64,000 bases of DNA from a virus: positions 26,000 through 89,999 of the IMG/VR virus record IMGVR_UViG_3300027782_004428. One strand, 5' to 3'. The position numbers and the translations under genes are program-made. This document shows positions 8,218-15,884 of the stretch, piece after piece. Within the stretch, counting starts at the first letter, position 1. Each line of letters opens with the position of its first letter. The notes beneath the pieces are model-generated. The model saw nothing but the letters and a program-made list of their open reading frames with translations. It searched no databases and had not been told where the DNA came from.

Positions 8218-9178
8218 TGGTGTGGTCACCACTTACAAGAACATTGAGGCTTGTGCGGTACTGGATGGTTATACTGTGGATTATATTGACCCCGGGCGGT
8301 TCCGCTATGTTGATTGTCCTGGCTACAACGAAGTCAAACTTGCCATTCCGCGGGCAATGGGCAAGAAGATCGAAGAGATTGATCCGGATCATATCCACAT
8401 CGCCACAGAAGGTCCTCTTGGTCTGTGGGCTAGAAAGTATCTTTCAATATGCGATTATAGGTATAACACCGCTTATCATACTAAGTTTCCTGAAGGTCTA
8501 AAAAAGTTATTTGGTATTCCCGAAGCAGTGACTTGGCCGCTGGTGCGTTGGTTCCACAAGCATTCGGGAAAAGTTCTAACCACAACCGAAACCATGGTAC
8601 GTGAATTACAATCACACGGGTTTCGGGGCGAAATTGTTCCGTGGACTCGTGGTGTAGACCGTACAATCTTTAATCCCACTCACAGACAAAAAACTATCAG
8701 TCGCTACATCTTGTGTGTTAGTCGTGTAAGTAAAGAAAAGAATCTTGAAAAGTTTCTTGAGATGGACTATCCAGGTTTCTTAAAAATCATGGTAGGTGAT
8801 GGACCCATGCTGGAAACCTATCGTCGGCAGTATCCTGCGGTTCACTTTACAGGATTCAAAACAGGAGTAGATCTAGCCAAATACTATGCCAATGCCGAAG
8901 TATTTGTGTTTCCTAGCCAGTGGGAAACATTTGGCATTGTAATGATCGAAGCCATGGCTTGCGGCACACCTGTCGCTGCATATCCATGTCAAGGCCCAGA
9001 AGATGTTATTGACGAAGGTGTCACTGGCTGTATGAATGCGGACTTAAAGCAGGCCGTCACTGATTGTTTGTTTTTGAATAGAAATCAAGTATGGTCGGGT
9101 AGTCAACGTTGGTCATGGGATCGTGCCTGGGCGATATTCAGAGACAATCTAATTCCGGCGAAGCCGAGCAAGTCCTAG
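8168..9178 (+). CDS. Agt-like GT4 glycosyltransferase (glycolipid synthesis)
   Basis: A 336-residue GT-B retaining glycosyltransferase of family 4. The N-terminal TDNLPDQINGVVTTY loop and HIATEGPLGLWARKY are typical of diacylglycerol glycosyltransferases (Agt, SqdX, MgtA). VPWTRGVDRTIFNP and YILCVSRVSKEKNLEKF open the donor domain, and ETFGIVMIEAMACGTPV is the E-x7-E nucleotide-sugar site. It overlaps the PlcP-like gene by 50 bases, so the two are coupled. The expected product is a monoglycosyl-diacylglycerol made from the diacylglycerol released by PlcP. Sugar specificity is unknown. Its 3' end overlaps the convergent desaturase gene by 30 bases. Confidence 0.82.
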   Translation: MTKKILIITDNLPDQINGVVTTYKNIEACAVLDGYTVDYIDPGRFRYVDCPGYNEVKLAIPRAMGKKIEEIDPDHIHIATEGPLGLWARKYLSICDYRYNTAYHTKFPEGLKKLFGIPEAVTWPLVRWFHKHSGKVLTTTETMVRELQSHGFRGEIVPWTRGVDRTIFNPTHRQKTISRYILCVSRVSKEKNLEKFLEMDYPGFLKIMVGDGPMLETYRRQYPAVHFTGFKTGVDLAKYYANAEVFVFPSQWETFGIVMIEAMACGTPVAAYPCQGPEDVIDEGVTGCMNADLKQAVTDCLFLNRNQVWSGSQRWSWDRAWAIFRDNLIPAKPSKS

Positions 9179-9856
9179 TGTTCTGAACAGGCTGAGCCAC
9201 ATCCAGCCTATATCAAATTCATACCAGTTCTTAGAGAGGCGGGCACTCGCTGGGTCCAAGTGGTGGTTGTTGTGCAACTCTTCACCGCCAATAACAATAC
9301 CCCAAGGCACAATATTACGACTATGATCTTTAGTTTTGCCATTTCTATATCCAATCCAATGTCCAACGCCGTTTATGACTCCGGCTGCCCAGAAAGGTAT
9401 CCATATCATCTGGATGCCCCAGATTACCGGACCCCACCATCCAAACACCAAGACGTCTAGCACAAAGAGAATGCCAATGCCAAGTCTAGAGTAAGGCTGG
9501 TATACGTGAAGCTCCATCCAATCAGCAGGAGTACCACGACCGTATGTATCAACCATAGTTTTATCTTTTGATGCCGCATGATATAGTACTGCCCCTTTAA
9601 ATAATACCTGCCATATACCGTACACATGAGGGGTATGCGGATCACCTTCCACATCACTGTATCTGTGATGCTTGCGATGTATGGCCACCCATTGCTTGGT
9701 TACCATGCCTGTGGTCAGCCATAACCAAAATCTCATGAAATGTTCAAGTGCAGGATGAAACTCTATGCCCTTGTGGGCCTGGCCACGATGCAAATACAAA
9801 GTGACACAGACGATGGTAATGTGTGTCATTACCAATGTTGCTATTAATTCTATCAT
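9149..9856 (-). CDS. membrane fatty acid desaturase (delta-9 type) 1
   Basis: A 235-residue integral membrane di-iron desaturase. The three histidine boxes are present: HRGQAH (H-x4-H), HRKHH (H-x2-HH) and LHNNHH (H-x2-HH), with GHWIGYRNG supplying an extra His as in acyl-CoA and acyl-lipid delta-9 enzymes. Four hydrophobic segments flank the boxes. It should insert a double bond in acyl chains at the inner membrane using host electron carriers. A late promoter box lies 4 bases before the ATG. It faces the PlcP-Agt pair tail to tail. Confidence 0.9.
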   Translation of the reverse strand: MIELIATLVMTHITIVCVTLYLHRGQAHKGIEFHPALEHFMRFWLWLTTGMVTKQWVAIHRKHHRYSDVEGDPHTPHVYGIWQVLFKGAVLYHAASKDKTMVDTYGRGTPADWMELHVYQPYSRLGIGILFVLDVLVFGWWGPVIWGIQMIWIPFWAAGVINGVGHWIGYRNGKTKDHSRNIVPWGIVIGGEELHNNHHLDPASARLSKNWYEFDIGWMWLSLFRTLGLARLRRN

Positions 9857-9860
9857 TGTG

Positions 9861-9866
9861 TATTTA
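9861..9866 (-). promoter_or_regulatory. putative late promoter, leaderless geometry
   Basis: Minus-strand TAAATA followed by CACA and the ATG at 9856 (4-base gap). Confidence 0.65.
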
Positions 9867-9869
9867 ACG

Positions 9870-9890
9870 AAAAAGCCCCTCTCGGGGCTG
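9870..9890 (-). terminator. rho-independent terminator
   Basis: AGCCCC GAGA GGGGCT then TTTTT on the minus strand, just after the stop of the basic protein gene (9893). Confidence 0.8.
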
Positions 9891-9892
9891 AT

Positions 9893-10144
9893 TTATTTTG
9901 CAGGGGGTTTCCGTACTCGGGGCTTCTTGGCCGCCACTGCTGGTTTCGCAACAGGTGCTGCTTTGGGACGAGCCGGTGCTCTTGGCTTTTTGGCAGGAGC
10001 AGTTGTGGCCACTGGAACGGGTTCCGGAGCAATTTCACTTGCCTTGGGAAACGGCCAATCAGTGCTGGGTGCCTCAACTTTGTACGGTGCTGAAGTATCT
10101 GGGTGTTTTGGTTTGGCAAAAAAGCCTTTTAAAAATCGTAGCAT
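9893..10144 (-). CDS. Pro/Ala/Lys-rich basic protein
   Basis: 83 residues. A short hydrophobic/basic N-terminus (MLRFLKGFFAKPKHP) is followed by a low-complexity tail of Ala, Pro, Lys and Arg resembling histone H1-like or ribosome-associated tails. It may bind nucleic acid, but nothing specific is recognised. A good AGGAG lies upstream, and a minus-strand TAAATA box sits 18 bases before the start. The sequence AGGAGAACATTATG around its start is identical to that of the divergent phasin gene. Confidence 0.7.
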   Translation of the reverse strand: MLRFLKGFFAKPKHPDTSAPYKVEAPSTDWPFPKASEIAPEPVPVATTAPAKKPRAPARPKAAPVAKPAVAAKKPRVRKPPAK

Positions 10145-10162
10145 AATGTTCTCCTGTATAGT

Positions 10163-10168
10163 TATTTA
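10163..10168 (-). promoter_or_regulatory. putative late promoter box TAAATA (leadered)
   Basis: AATAAATAACTATA on the minus strand, 18 bases before the basic-protein ATG, with AGGAG between. Confidence 0.5.
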
Positions 10169-10193
10169 TTAGTGATAGCTCACTAGAGAAATG

Positions 10194-10208
10194 TGTTGCA
10201 TTGCAACA
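10194..10208. promoter_or_regulatory. inverted repeat overlapping -35, possible operator
   Basis: TGTTGCA T TGCAACA is a perfect 7-bp inverted repeat centred on 10201. It covers the likely -35 of the phasin promoter, a typical repressor position. Confidence 0.4.
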
Positions 10209-10225
10209 TCATTGTCATATATAAT
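10196..10225 (+). promoter_or_regulatory. sigma70-type promoter of the phasin gene
   Basis: TTGCAT (10196-10201), 18-base spacer, TATAAT (10220-10225). The start site would be near 10232, at the foot of a strong hairpin. Confidence 0.55.
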
Positions 10226-10230
10226 AGTAC

Positions 10231-10258
10231 ATAGGACGCTGGATAGGCCGGGTCCTAT
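10231..10258 (+). promoter_or_regulatory. 5'-terminal mRNA hairpin
   Basis: ATAGGAC pairs with GTCCTAT, and CTGG with CCGG inside it around an ATAGG loop. It lies at the predicted 5' end of the phasin mRNA and may protect it from decay. Confidence 0.5.
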
Positions 10259-10286
10259 GGCAACTTGCTTAATTAAGGAGAACATT

Positions 10287-10565
10287 ATGTTTACAGCAGA
10301 CGCATTCATCGACACCGTTCAAACCGGTAAAAAAACTTTCGTTAACACATTCGTCACAAACGAAACCGCCAAAGAAGCAATGATCAAGTTCATTGATTCA
10401 CAAGCAGAGTACACCAAAAAGGCCGCCAAGGTTGGCATGGATGCATTCACCACAGTCACAAGCGAAGCTGTTAAGGCCGCTCAAGAAGCTACCAAATTTG
10501 ACTATGTGAAATTTGGCGAAGGCATCATGAAGGCTTACACAGCCCAAACAGCCAAAGCAAAGTAA
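10287..10565 (+). CDS. phasin-like protein
   Basis: Start at 10287 behind AAGGAGAACATT. The 92-residue protein is almost entirely helical and amphipathic (KAAKVGMDAFTTVTSEAVKAAQ), without Cys or Trp, the profile of small phasins that coat polyhydroxyalkanoate granules. Phage copies are uncommon. An alternative is a generic amphipathic coiled-coil scaffold. A strong terminator follows directly, so it is a single-gene unit with a structured leader. Confidence 0.55.
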   Translation: MFTADAFIDTVQTGKKTFVNTFVTNETAKEAMIKFIDSQAEYTKKAAKVGMDAFTTVTSEAVKAAQEATKFDYVKFGEGIMKAYTAQTAKAK

Positions 10566-10580
10566 TACTCAAGTACTACC

Positions 10581-10609
10581 AAAAAAGCCCCAAAATCTGG
10601 GGTTTTTTT
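10581..10609 (+). terminator. rho-independent terminator
   Basis: GCCCC / GGGG stem around AAAATCT with seven Ts, 16 bases after the phasin stop. Confidence 0.85.
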
Positions 10610-10613
10610 ATGG

Positions 10614-10642
10614 TTGACCAATAAATGCCCAAATGCTATAAT
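10614..10642 (+). promoter_or_regulatory. sigma70-type early promoter
   Basis: TTGACC, 17-base spacer beginning AATAAATGCCC, TGC-extended TATAAT (10637-10642). Confidence 0.85.
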
Positions 10643-10672
10643 ATACACATAAACAGCAAAAAGGAGCCAGAT

Positions 10673-10936
10673 ATGAAAGCACTACAAGCCTACATTGATC
10701 GTCAAAATAAGTGGAATGTAATTTTTAAAGGTCGTCAATATGAGATTGATACTTTTGAAGGTCGCAAGCAAGTGGCTCAAATGATTGATGCCGCACTGAG
10801 TCCTGAAAATTTGACCTGCGATGGTGAACTACCCCGTAGTCAGGTGCAAGCCCGTTATCGTGAATTGACTGCCGCGGCAAAGGATCTGATTAAGATGGAT
10901 CCAAGGGTTGCCCAGTATATGTACGAGTTTGGTTGA
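10673..10936 (+). CDS. small hypothetical phage protein
   Basis: 87 residues from the ATG at 10673, which follows AAGGAGCCAGAT. Acidic/basic mixed and mostly helical. The pattern NKWNVIFKGRQYEIDTFEGRKQ suggests a small alpha/beta fold. Unknown function. First gene after an early promoter and 36 bases upstream of another. Confidence 0.7.
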   Translation: MKALQAYIDRQNKWNVIFKGRQYEIDTFEGRKQVAQMIDAALSPENLTCDGELPRSQVQARYRELTAAAKDLIKMDPRVAQYMYEFG

Positions 10937-10961
10937 CCAATAAATCCCAATTTGCTATAAT
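10933..10961 (+). promoter_or_regulatory. sigma70-type promoter, near-leaderless
   Basis: TTGACC overlaps the stop codon of the preceding gene; 17-base spacer; TATAAT 10956-10961. The ATG at 10971 is 9 bases beyond the -10. Confidence 0.8.
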
Positions 10962-10970
10962 TACACTATT

Positions 10971-11120
10971 ATGAAGCCCATACATTTCACACTAGCACCC
11001 GTAAAGGAACGTCGTCATCGAGCTCTGTTCGATTCGGCTCTGCCGTTCCGCGGTCGTGTGGAACGTCCCAAGACTGAGTACCGGCGCAAGCCCAAGCACA
11101 AAAATCAAGGTGAAGAATGA
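10971..11120 (+). CDS. short Arg/Lys-rich protein
   Basis: 49 residues, strongly basic (ERRHRALFDSALPFRGRVER, then EYRRKPKHKNQ). The ATG lies 9 bases after the -10 box with no ribosome binding site, so its mRNA is nearly leaderless. The stop overlaps the next start as ATGA. Perhaps nucleic-acid or host-protein binding; not recognised. Confidence 0.6.
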   Translation: MKPIHFTLAPVKERRHRALFDSALPFRGRVERPKTEYRRKPKHKNQGEE

Positions 11121-11362
11121 AACTGGTTATACCTCTGTTGCTGTCACTGTTGGTAGGCTGTGCTTCACAATCTAGTACACCACCAGCGTCAGTTGCGGCC
11201 ATGCCCAATGACTGTGCCAATCGACAAGCAATTATCAATTGGCTAGAAACTCAATCCGCAATTCCTCGACAGGCCTTTGAAAGTGAAAAACACTATGAAC
11301 AAACACGCTCGCAGATTCGTCACCGCTTGTGGCATGTGCGTTATAACTGTCAGCCTGTCTAG
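11117..11362 (+). CDS. small lipoprotein 1
   Basis: 81 residues with a short signal peptide and lipobox LLVGC (Cys15), so it should be lipidated and exported. The mature part ends HVRYNCQPV. The last 68 bases overlap the start of the next lipoprotein gene in another frame, an arrangement reminiscent of Rz/Rz1 spanins, but here both products look like lipoproteins. Function unknown; a role in envelope disruption or superinfection exclusion is speculative. Confidence 0.7.
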   Translation: MKLVIPLLLSLLVGCASQSSTPPASVAAMPNDCANRQAIINWLETQSAIPRQAFESEKHYEQTRSQIRHRLWHVRYNCQPV

Positions 11363-11618
11363 TGGTTGTGCCACTCACCCAGATGCCACCCGCATACCCA
11401 TGGCCACAATAGATCTTAACCACTTTCAAGTTGACTGTAGGGTCAAAGATCAGCAGGTGGCCATGTTGCAAGCCATGCGTCAAACACCCAACGAACAATT
11501 TGGCAGTCGCATGCGAGCCATGAATCCTTTTGTTTGGACCAGCGACCATGATGTGGCATTTAACAATCCCAACAAATACATCAACTATCATCTCAACAAT
11601 TTGAGGTATTGCCCATGA
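11295..11618 (+). CDS. small lipoprotein 2
   Basis: 107 residues from ATG 11295. The signal peptide is followed by lipobox LSSGC. The mature part contains FGSRMRAMNPFVWTSDHD and ends NLRYCP, echoing the end of lipoprotein 1. No match known to me. It overlaps the next gene by ATGA and is part of a four-gene exported-protein run. Confidence 0.7.
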   Translation: MNKHARRFVTACGMCVITVSLSSGCATHPDATRIPMATIDLNHFQVDCRVKDQQVAMLQAMRQTPNEQFGSRMRAMNPFVWTSDHDVAFNNPNKYINYHLNNLRYCP

Positions 11619-12175
11619 AACGACTTCTACTTGCCGCACTGATACCTGCCAGTGTCATGGCAACTGAGTGTGTGCTGAATGATCGAACTGTGACAGCCAG
11701 TGCCGCGCAAATTGAAGAACGATCTGGTCTACGTCAAGAGGTCGTAACAGCACCAGATGGTGCTCGTAGATGCATTGCAAGTTTCAAAGCCAGAATTGGC
11801 GCCTCGTGGTATTGGACACAAGGACAATATGACTGGACAGATGGTCGTCCCCGGGCAGAAGCCTGTGCAGTGGCAGTGGCCCGAGCAGAAGATGCAGTCA
11901 AAACACAAGTTGAACCCACTCATGTTCGCAGTGAAAAGGTTATGATTTGTACAGACCAAAAAGATTTAGAGTTGCTTCGCAGTACCAATCCAGGTAGTGT
12001 GGGACGACTACACCAATTCCGACCTCATCCAGATTTTCCAAAGAGATTCTGGCATAATGGTGCCCAGTGCAAATTCTTTTTGGATAGTGCATTTCGGAAT
12101 CAAGACGTTTATACCTATCAGGGTGTGATATGTCTGGTCCAAAAGGATCAATGGGTAGTGGTTGACAAGTTTTGA
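11615..12175 (+). CDS. secreted periplasmic protein
   Basis: 186 residues from the ATG at 11615, with GAGG upstream. The signal peptide MKRLLLAALIPASVMA precedes TECVLND. Several cysteines could form disulfides in the periplasm (RRCIASF, EACAVAV, MICTDQK, AQCKFF, VICLVQ). SWYWTQGQYDW is a notable aromatic patch. Not recognised. Confidence 0.7.
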   Translation: MKRLLLAALIPASVMATECVLNDRTVTASAAQIEERSGLRQEVVTAPDGARRCIASFKARIGASWYWTQGQYDWTDGRPRAEACAVAVARAEDAVKTQVEPTHVRSEKVMICTDQKDLELLRSTNPGSVGRLHQFRPHPDFPKRFWHNGAQCKFFLDSAFRNQDVYTYQGVICLVQKDQWVVVDKF

Positions 12176-12190
12176 CCATTTGTGTATAAT
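12162..12190 (+). promoter_or_regulatory. sigma70-type promoter
   Basis: TTGACA (12162-12167), 17-base spacer, TATAAT (12185-12190). It overlaps the end of the secreted-protein gene and drives the LPP20-like lipoprotein. Confidence 0.8.
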
Positions 12191-12224
12191 AGAAGTATCG
12201 TGTAACTAACCTGAAAGGTTTTGT

Positions 12225-13040
12225 ATGTTAATCAAACGTTTATCCGTGTTAGCAGTAGCCACAAGTCTTGTGGCATGTGCAAGCACCACGGCACCAAAAG
12301 CCGAAACTGCGACTCCCACTCCGGTGGCTCGTGTGGTTGAAATAGCGCCGCAAGTGGTCCCTGTGCATGCTTATGCAATGCCGGCTCGCCAGGCTCGTGT
12401 GGTGCCACAAGCACCTGAGTGGTATGTCCGCATGCCAGAAGACACCGCAGACATGACATTTGCTGTGGGTACTGCAACATCAACAGATGAGCAGATGGCG
12501 TACGACAAAGCACGTATGGCCGCAGAGCGCAAACTAGTTGAACAAATGTATGCTAGAATCACCACACAGACCAACAGCTTCAAGGCTGATCGTGGTAGTG
12601 CTACAATTGAAAACTACCAGCAAGTCACACGCAAAAATGCACGTGGCGAACTGAGTGGCGCCCAACGTGTGGATAGTCAAGTCACACATGATGGACAATC
12701 CTACAAGGTCTATGTACTATTGCGACTGCCAGTAGGTGCCAGCAACACAATGCAAACACGTCGTGATCAACAACGTATGCAACGTGAAGGGGAAACCCGT
12801 GGTCGTGCCGCAGAGCGTGACATGGACACAAACGAAGCACGTGACGCACGAATTGAACAAGAAAATACTCGTTCACTTGAACGCAGTCTTGAACCCCAGA
12901 GCCGAGTTACCCCTGTAACTGTACCTACCACTTCGGGAGAACTTAAACTACTGGATGTTGACAACGCTGAATATCGGCAAAAACGAGCAGAAGCACTACA
13001 AAAACCAGGTGCTGTAGTAGGACAGACAGTAGTTAGATAA
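12225..13040 (+). CDS. LPP20-family lipoprotein
   Basis: 271 residues. Signal peptide and lipobox LVACAS (Cys18), then a Pro/Thr-rich linker, then PEWYVRMPEDTADMTFAVG with DKARMAAERKLVEQM, the conserved core of LPP20-type outer-membrane lipoproteins. The C-terminal third is highly charged and Arg-rich (QQRMQREGETRGRAAERDMD), probably helical. Predicted to sit on the inner face of the outer membrane. Its role for a phage is unclear; receptor masking is possible. Confidence 0.75.
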   Translation: MLIKRLSVLAVATSLVACASTTAPKAETATPTPVARVVEIAPQVVPVHAYAMPARQARVVPQAPEWYVRMPEDTADMTFAVGTATSTDEQMAYDKARMAAERKLVEQMYARITTQTNSFKADRGSATIENYQQVTRKNARGELSGAQRVDSQVTHDGQSYKVYVLLRLPVGASNTMQTRRDQQRMQREGETRGRAAERDMDTNEARDARIEQENTRSLERSLEPQSRVTPVTVPTTSGELKLLDVDNAEYRQKRAEALQKPGAVVGQTVVR

Positions 13041-13054
13041 GTCCAAAAACGGCG

Positions 13055-13062
13055 TATAAATA
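13055..13062 (+). promoter_or_regulatory. late promoter TATAAATA
   Basis: Exact T4 late consensus 37 bases before the ClpP-like ATG at 13099. Confidence 0.6.
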
Positions 13063-13063
13063 C

Positions 13064-13090
13064 AAGCGGTGTTACCACACCGCTTTCTTC
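13064..13090 (+). terminator. hairpin, terminator or 5' UTR element
   Basis: AAGCGGTGT TACC ACACCGCTT, a 9-bp perfect stem, then TTCTTC. It could end the lipoprotein transcript, or form the 5' structure of the mRNA made from the TATAAATA box directly upstream. Confidence 0.55.
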
Positions 13091-13098
13091 ACTTTAAA

Positions 13099-13674
13099 AT
13101 GACCACCGAAACCACACAAACAATTGAGCAGACCCACACCCAAGCCTTGGCCGATGCAGGAATGTATGTTTTTATGGGGGAAGTTGATCGCGACAACATC
13201 AAACCCATAATTGAATGGATCCTGCACGAGAACTTTGTGGCCAAGAGAAAACGCAAAGAACTCTTGTTGATGATTTGCTCCGAAGGCGGAGACATGAGTT
13301 CTGCATTTGCCTTGATTGATGTCATGCGCAGTTCTGTCATTCCTATCAAAGCTGTGGGACTGGGGCAAATTGCCAGTGCCGGATTGTTGATCTTTTTGGC
13401 AGGAACACCGGGTCGTAGAACGCTTACTCCAAACACAAGTATTATGAGTCACCAATATGCCTGGGGCAGTGATGGCAAGCATCACGAGCTGTTGGCCACA
13501 ATCAAAGAGTTTGAGCTAACACAAACCCGTATGGTACAGCACTACATAGATTGTACAGGTCTAAACGAAGAACAAATCAAACAACACCTGTTGCCACCGC
13601 ATGATGTTTATTTGGGTGCGGATGATGCCTTGCGGTTGGGCATCTGCGACCATATCAGCCAACTGTCTCGTTAG
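13099..13674 (+). CDS. ClpP-family serine protease, divergent
   Basis: 191 residues from the ATG at 13099. LLMICSEGGDMSSAFALIDVM is the ClpP oxyanion loop. GLGQIASAGLLIFLAG holds the nucleophile Ser in IASAG rather than the usual ACSMG, and MSHQYAWG holds the catalytic His in place of MIHQP. It probably folds as a ClpP or translocation-dependent protease subunit. T4-like phages use ClpP-type enzymes as prohead or general proteases. A second, more canonical ClpP lies at 15291, so the two may form a mixed ring. Confidence 0.8.
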   Translation: MTTETTQTIEQTHTQALADAGMYVFMGEVDRDNIKPIIEWILHENFVAKRKRKELLLMICSEGGDMSSAFALIDVMRSSVIPIKAVGLGQIASAGLLIFLAGTPGRRTLTPNTSIMSHQYAWGSDGKHHELLATIKEFELTQTRMVQHYIDCTGLNEEQIKQHLLPPHDVYLGADDALRLGICDHISQLSR

Positions 13675-15239
13675 CCCTTTTTCTTACGTCCCAGCGTCTT
13701 TTCGTCAAAGTCGGGCTCTTGACTTTGTCTGGATGCTCGAGCACCCGGACCAGACAGTCTAGGTTCCTGACCTACCTGATCAAGTTTTGCATTTTCAGCA
13801 TCAGTATCGCCTACCGCAGTAACGTCCACATCAGTATCTTTGTCACCACCGCCATTGTAACTAAAACTCACACGACCAATAATACCTGTGGCTGAATAAC
13901 ACTTGGTAGCATCCAGTCCCACAGTGCCCTTAAAGTCTGGTGGGTATTTGCTGGTAAACCCAGTGACAGTATAATTGCCGGCTTTTTCTGACCCGTTTAG
14001 ATGTAACTGAATAATAGGACTAGAGTTCAAAAACTTCAAACATGCTTTGCCAAACTTTGGGTCCTGGTTGATGTTTTTAGATACTCGTCGAGCCAAAGCA
14101 GCCAATGCATGGTACCCTGTGTTGTAACGGGGATTATCTGTTTTGGCATTGATGTCGCCCATGAGATCTAGGATAGCCGGATTGGTAGGTGTGGCATTGG
14201 TTTTAACCAATTGCTTGATTTCTGCTCCGGTTTCCTGATCAATGATGCCTTGCTCTACGCCATACACAATGGGAAAATCTAGTGAGCTTAACTGACCAAC
14301 ACGTTCAATAACTTCTACCTGGTCTGCGTATTCTGTTAGCAATTCTGTCATGTCTTTTTGTCTTGCAGTTTTGACACCGTCTGAAATGTTCTTAACTGAG
14401 GCACTGGCACCTTTTTCGCCTTTGCTAGAGATACCAATCTCAACACCGCCTGGATGCAACAAGTAACTATCAACCAGGAGATTGTTTTTACCAGCTGGGA
14501 AATTAATTGCGCTTCCATCATAGGTACCGTCTTCGCCAAGTATATCTTTACGTGCGGCCTCGGCACCCACGCCCATGTTCATACCTTGTATCAAAGCAAT
14601 AGGCCCAATAGTTTCACCGAGATCATCACGCACAGCAGTGACCATGTCGCCCATGTTTTCAAACCTGGGCAATTGACCAGCCAGCAACTGATCCATACCT
14701 GGGCGTACTTTGTCAATGCTGGACATTTGATCGGGTGTTATTCCTGGTCGAGTGCCCATAGCGGCCACAGTATCTGCTGGTGTAGCAAAGATTGAATTTT
14801 CGGGAAATAAATCTGCTGGTTTGAGTTTGTAGTAGGAACCTTTTAAACTTACCGCTTTGTTTAACTGCCAGCCGCCAGGCAACTCAGAGTTTTTCCAGAA
14901 ACCTGCCATGTCAGGTTTGATCTCGCTGAAAAATCTACCAAAATATGTTTTTTGGCCTGCCGCAGGACCGTTAAATGTTAAAATAGCAAAGGCCTTGCTG
15001 GCTTGTGTAGGTTTGTTACTCCAGGTAATACTGGGATATTGGTTGAACAAATCTGCACCTGTTTGCGACATTTCATCATAGTTGGCATAGGCACCTGGCA
15101 TGCCAGGAAAGTAATCAACCTTGTCAAATACAATTTCGGCGGTGGGATTATCTTTGGATCCTTGAAAAAACGAGTCGCCCTGATCACGATACAACAATCC
15201 GCGACTTTTTTCCATGATAATATTGATAAGATCTCTCAT
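13671..15239 (-). CDS. large hypothetical phage protein
   Basis: 522 residues from ATG 15239 (a TTG at 15251 is an alternative). The N-terminus [14 protein letters not shown] resembles the short helix that starts several virion or late proteins of marine myoviruses. The middle has [26 protein letters not shown], whose D...E-x-G-x-SSK spacing recalls a PDDEXK nuclease core, though this is weak. The C-terminus is charged and ends LGRKKKG. No firm function. It lies between two ClpP genes, on the opposite strand. Confidence 0.65.
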   Translation of the reverse strand: MRDLINIIMEKSRGLLYRDQGDSFFQGSKDNPTAEIVFDKVDYFPGMPGAYANYDEMSQTGADLFNQYPSITWSNKPTQASKAFAILTFNGPAAGQKTYFGRFFSEIKPDMAGFWKNSELPGGWQLNKAVSLKGSYYKLKPADLFPENSIFATPADTVAAMGTRPGITPDQMSSIDKVRPGMDQLLAGQLPRFENMGDMVTAVRDDLGETIGPIALIQGMNMGVGAEAARKDILGEDGTYDGSAINFPAGKNNLLVDSYLLHPGGVEIGISSKGEKGASASVKNISDGVKTARQKDMTELLTEYADQVEVIERVGQLSSLDFPIVYGVEQGIIDQETGAEIKQLVKTNATPTNPAILDLMGDINAKTDNPRYNTGYHALAALARRVSKNINQDPKFGKACLKFLNSSPIIQLHLNGSEKAGNYTVTGFTSKYPPDFKGTVGLDATKCYSATGIIGRVSFSYNGGGDKDTDVDVTAVGDTDAENAKLDQVGQEPRLSGPGARASRQSQEPDFDEKTLGRKKKG

Positions 15240-15267
15240 TGCGTTTTCCAAATAATTATGTTATACT
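15239..15267 (+). promoter_or_regulatory. sigma70-type promoter of clpP
   Basis: TTGCGT (15239-15244), 17-base spacer, TATACT (15262-15267). The leader has AAGGAG 5 bases before the ATG at 15291. Confidence 0.65.
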
Positions 15268-15290
15268 TATGCTTTCAACAAGGAGACCCT

Positions 15291-15884
15291 ATGCCAAATC
15301 TAGTACCAATCGTGCTTGAACAAACCTCAAAAGGTGAACGCAGTTATGACATCTACAGCCGATTGCTAAAGGATCGTGTGATCATGCTGGACACAGAAGT
15401 TTCAGAACACACTGCCAGTTTGCTGGTAGCACAAATGTTGTTTTTGGAAAGTGACAATCCAGACAAAGATATTTCCTTATACATCAACTCACCTGGAGGA
15501 TCAGTCACAGCAGGCATGGCCATCTATGATACCATGCAGTTTATTAAATGTGATGTACAGACCATTGTGATGGGACAGGCCTGCAGCATGGGAAGTCTGC
15601 TAAGTACAGCAGGAGCCGCAGGCAAACGTATGATCCTGCCCCATGCCCGACACATGATTCACCAACCATCAGGTGGTGCTCATGGACAAGCCACAGACAT
15701 CCAAATCCAAGCACGTGAAATTCAAAAGATGAAAGAATATCTGACCACGATCTATGTCAAGCACAACTCAGCGGGTAAAACCTTTGAGCAGTTGAGTGCA
15801 GACATGGAACGTGATTTCTTTATGAGTGCTCAAGAAGCCCTGGACTACGGACTAGTGGACAAGATACTTGACCGCCGTGCCTAA
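15291..15884 (+). CDS. clpP: ATP-dependent Clp protease proteolytic subunit ClpP
   Basis: 197 residues from the ATG at 15291, which follows AAGGAGACCCT; longer upstream frames lack such a site. Classic ClpP features: [34 protein letters not shown], the nucleophile in [10 protein letters not shown], the His in MIHQPSGG and the Asp region in [18 protein letters not shown]. Active-site residues are complete, and the length fits mature ClpP. It may assemble with host ClpA/ClpX or replace host ClpP to redirect protein turnover. Confidence 0.93.
   Translation: MPNLVPIVLEQTSKGERSYDIYSRLLKDRVIMLDTEVSEHTASLLVAQMLFLESDNPDKDISLYINSPGGSVTAGMAIYDTMQFIKCDVQTIVMGQACSMGSLLSTAGAAGKRMILPHARHMIHQPSGGAHGQATDIQIQAREIQKMKEYLTTIYVKHNSAGKTFEQLSADMERDFFMSAQEALDYGLVDKILDRRA

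Noticed and set aside
15003-15290. Long N-terminal extension of clpP
   Set aside because: It overlaps the opposite-strand gene, and ATG 15291 has AAGGAG and gives the standard ClpP length.
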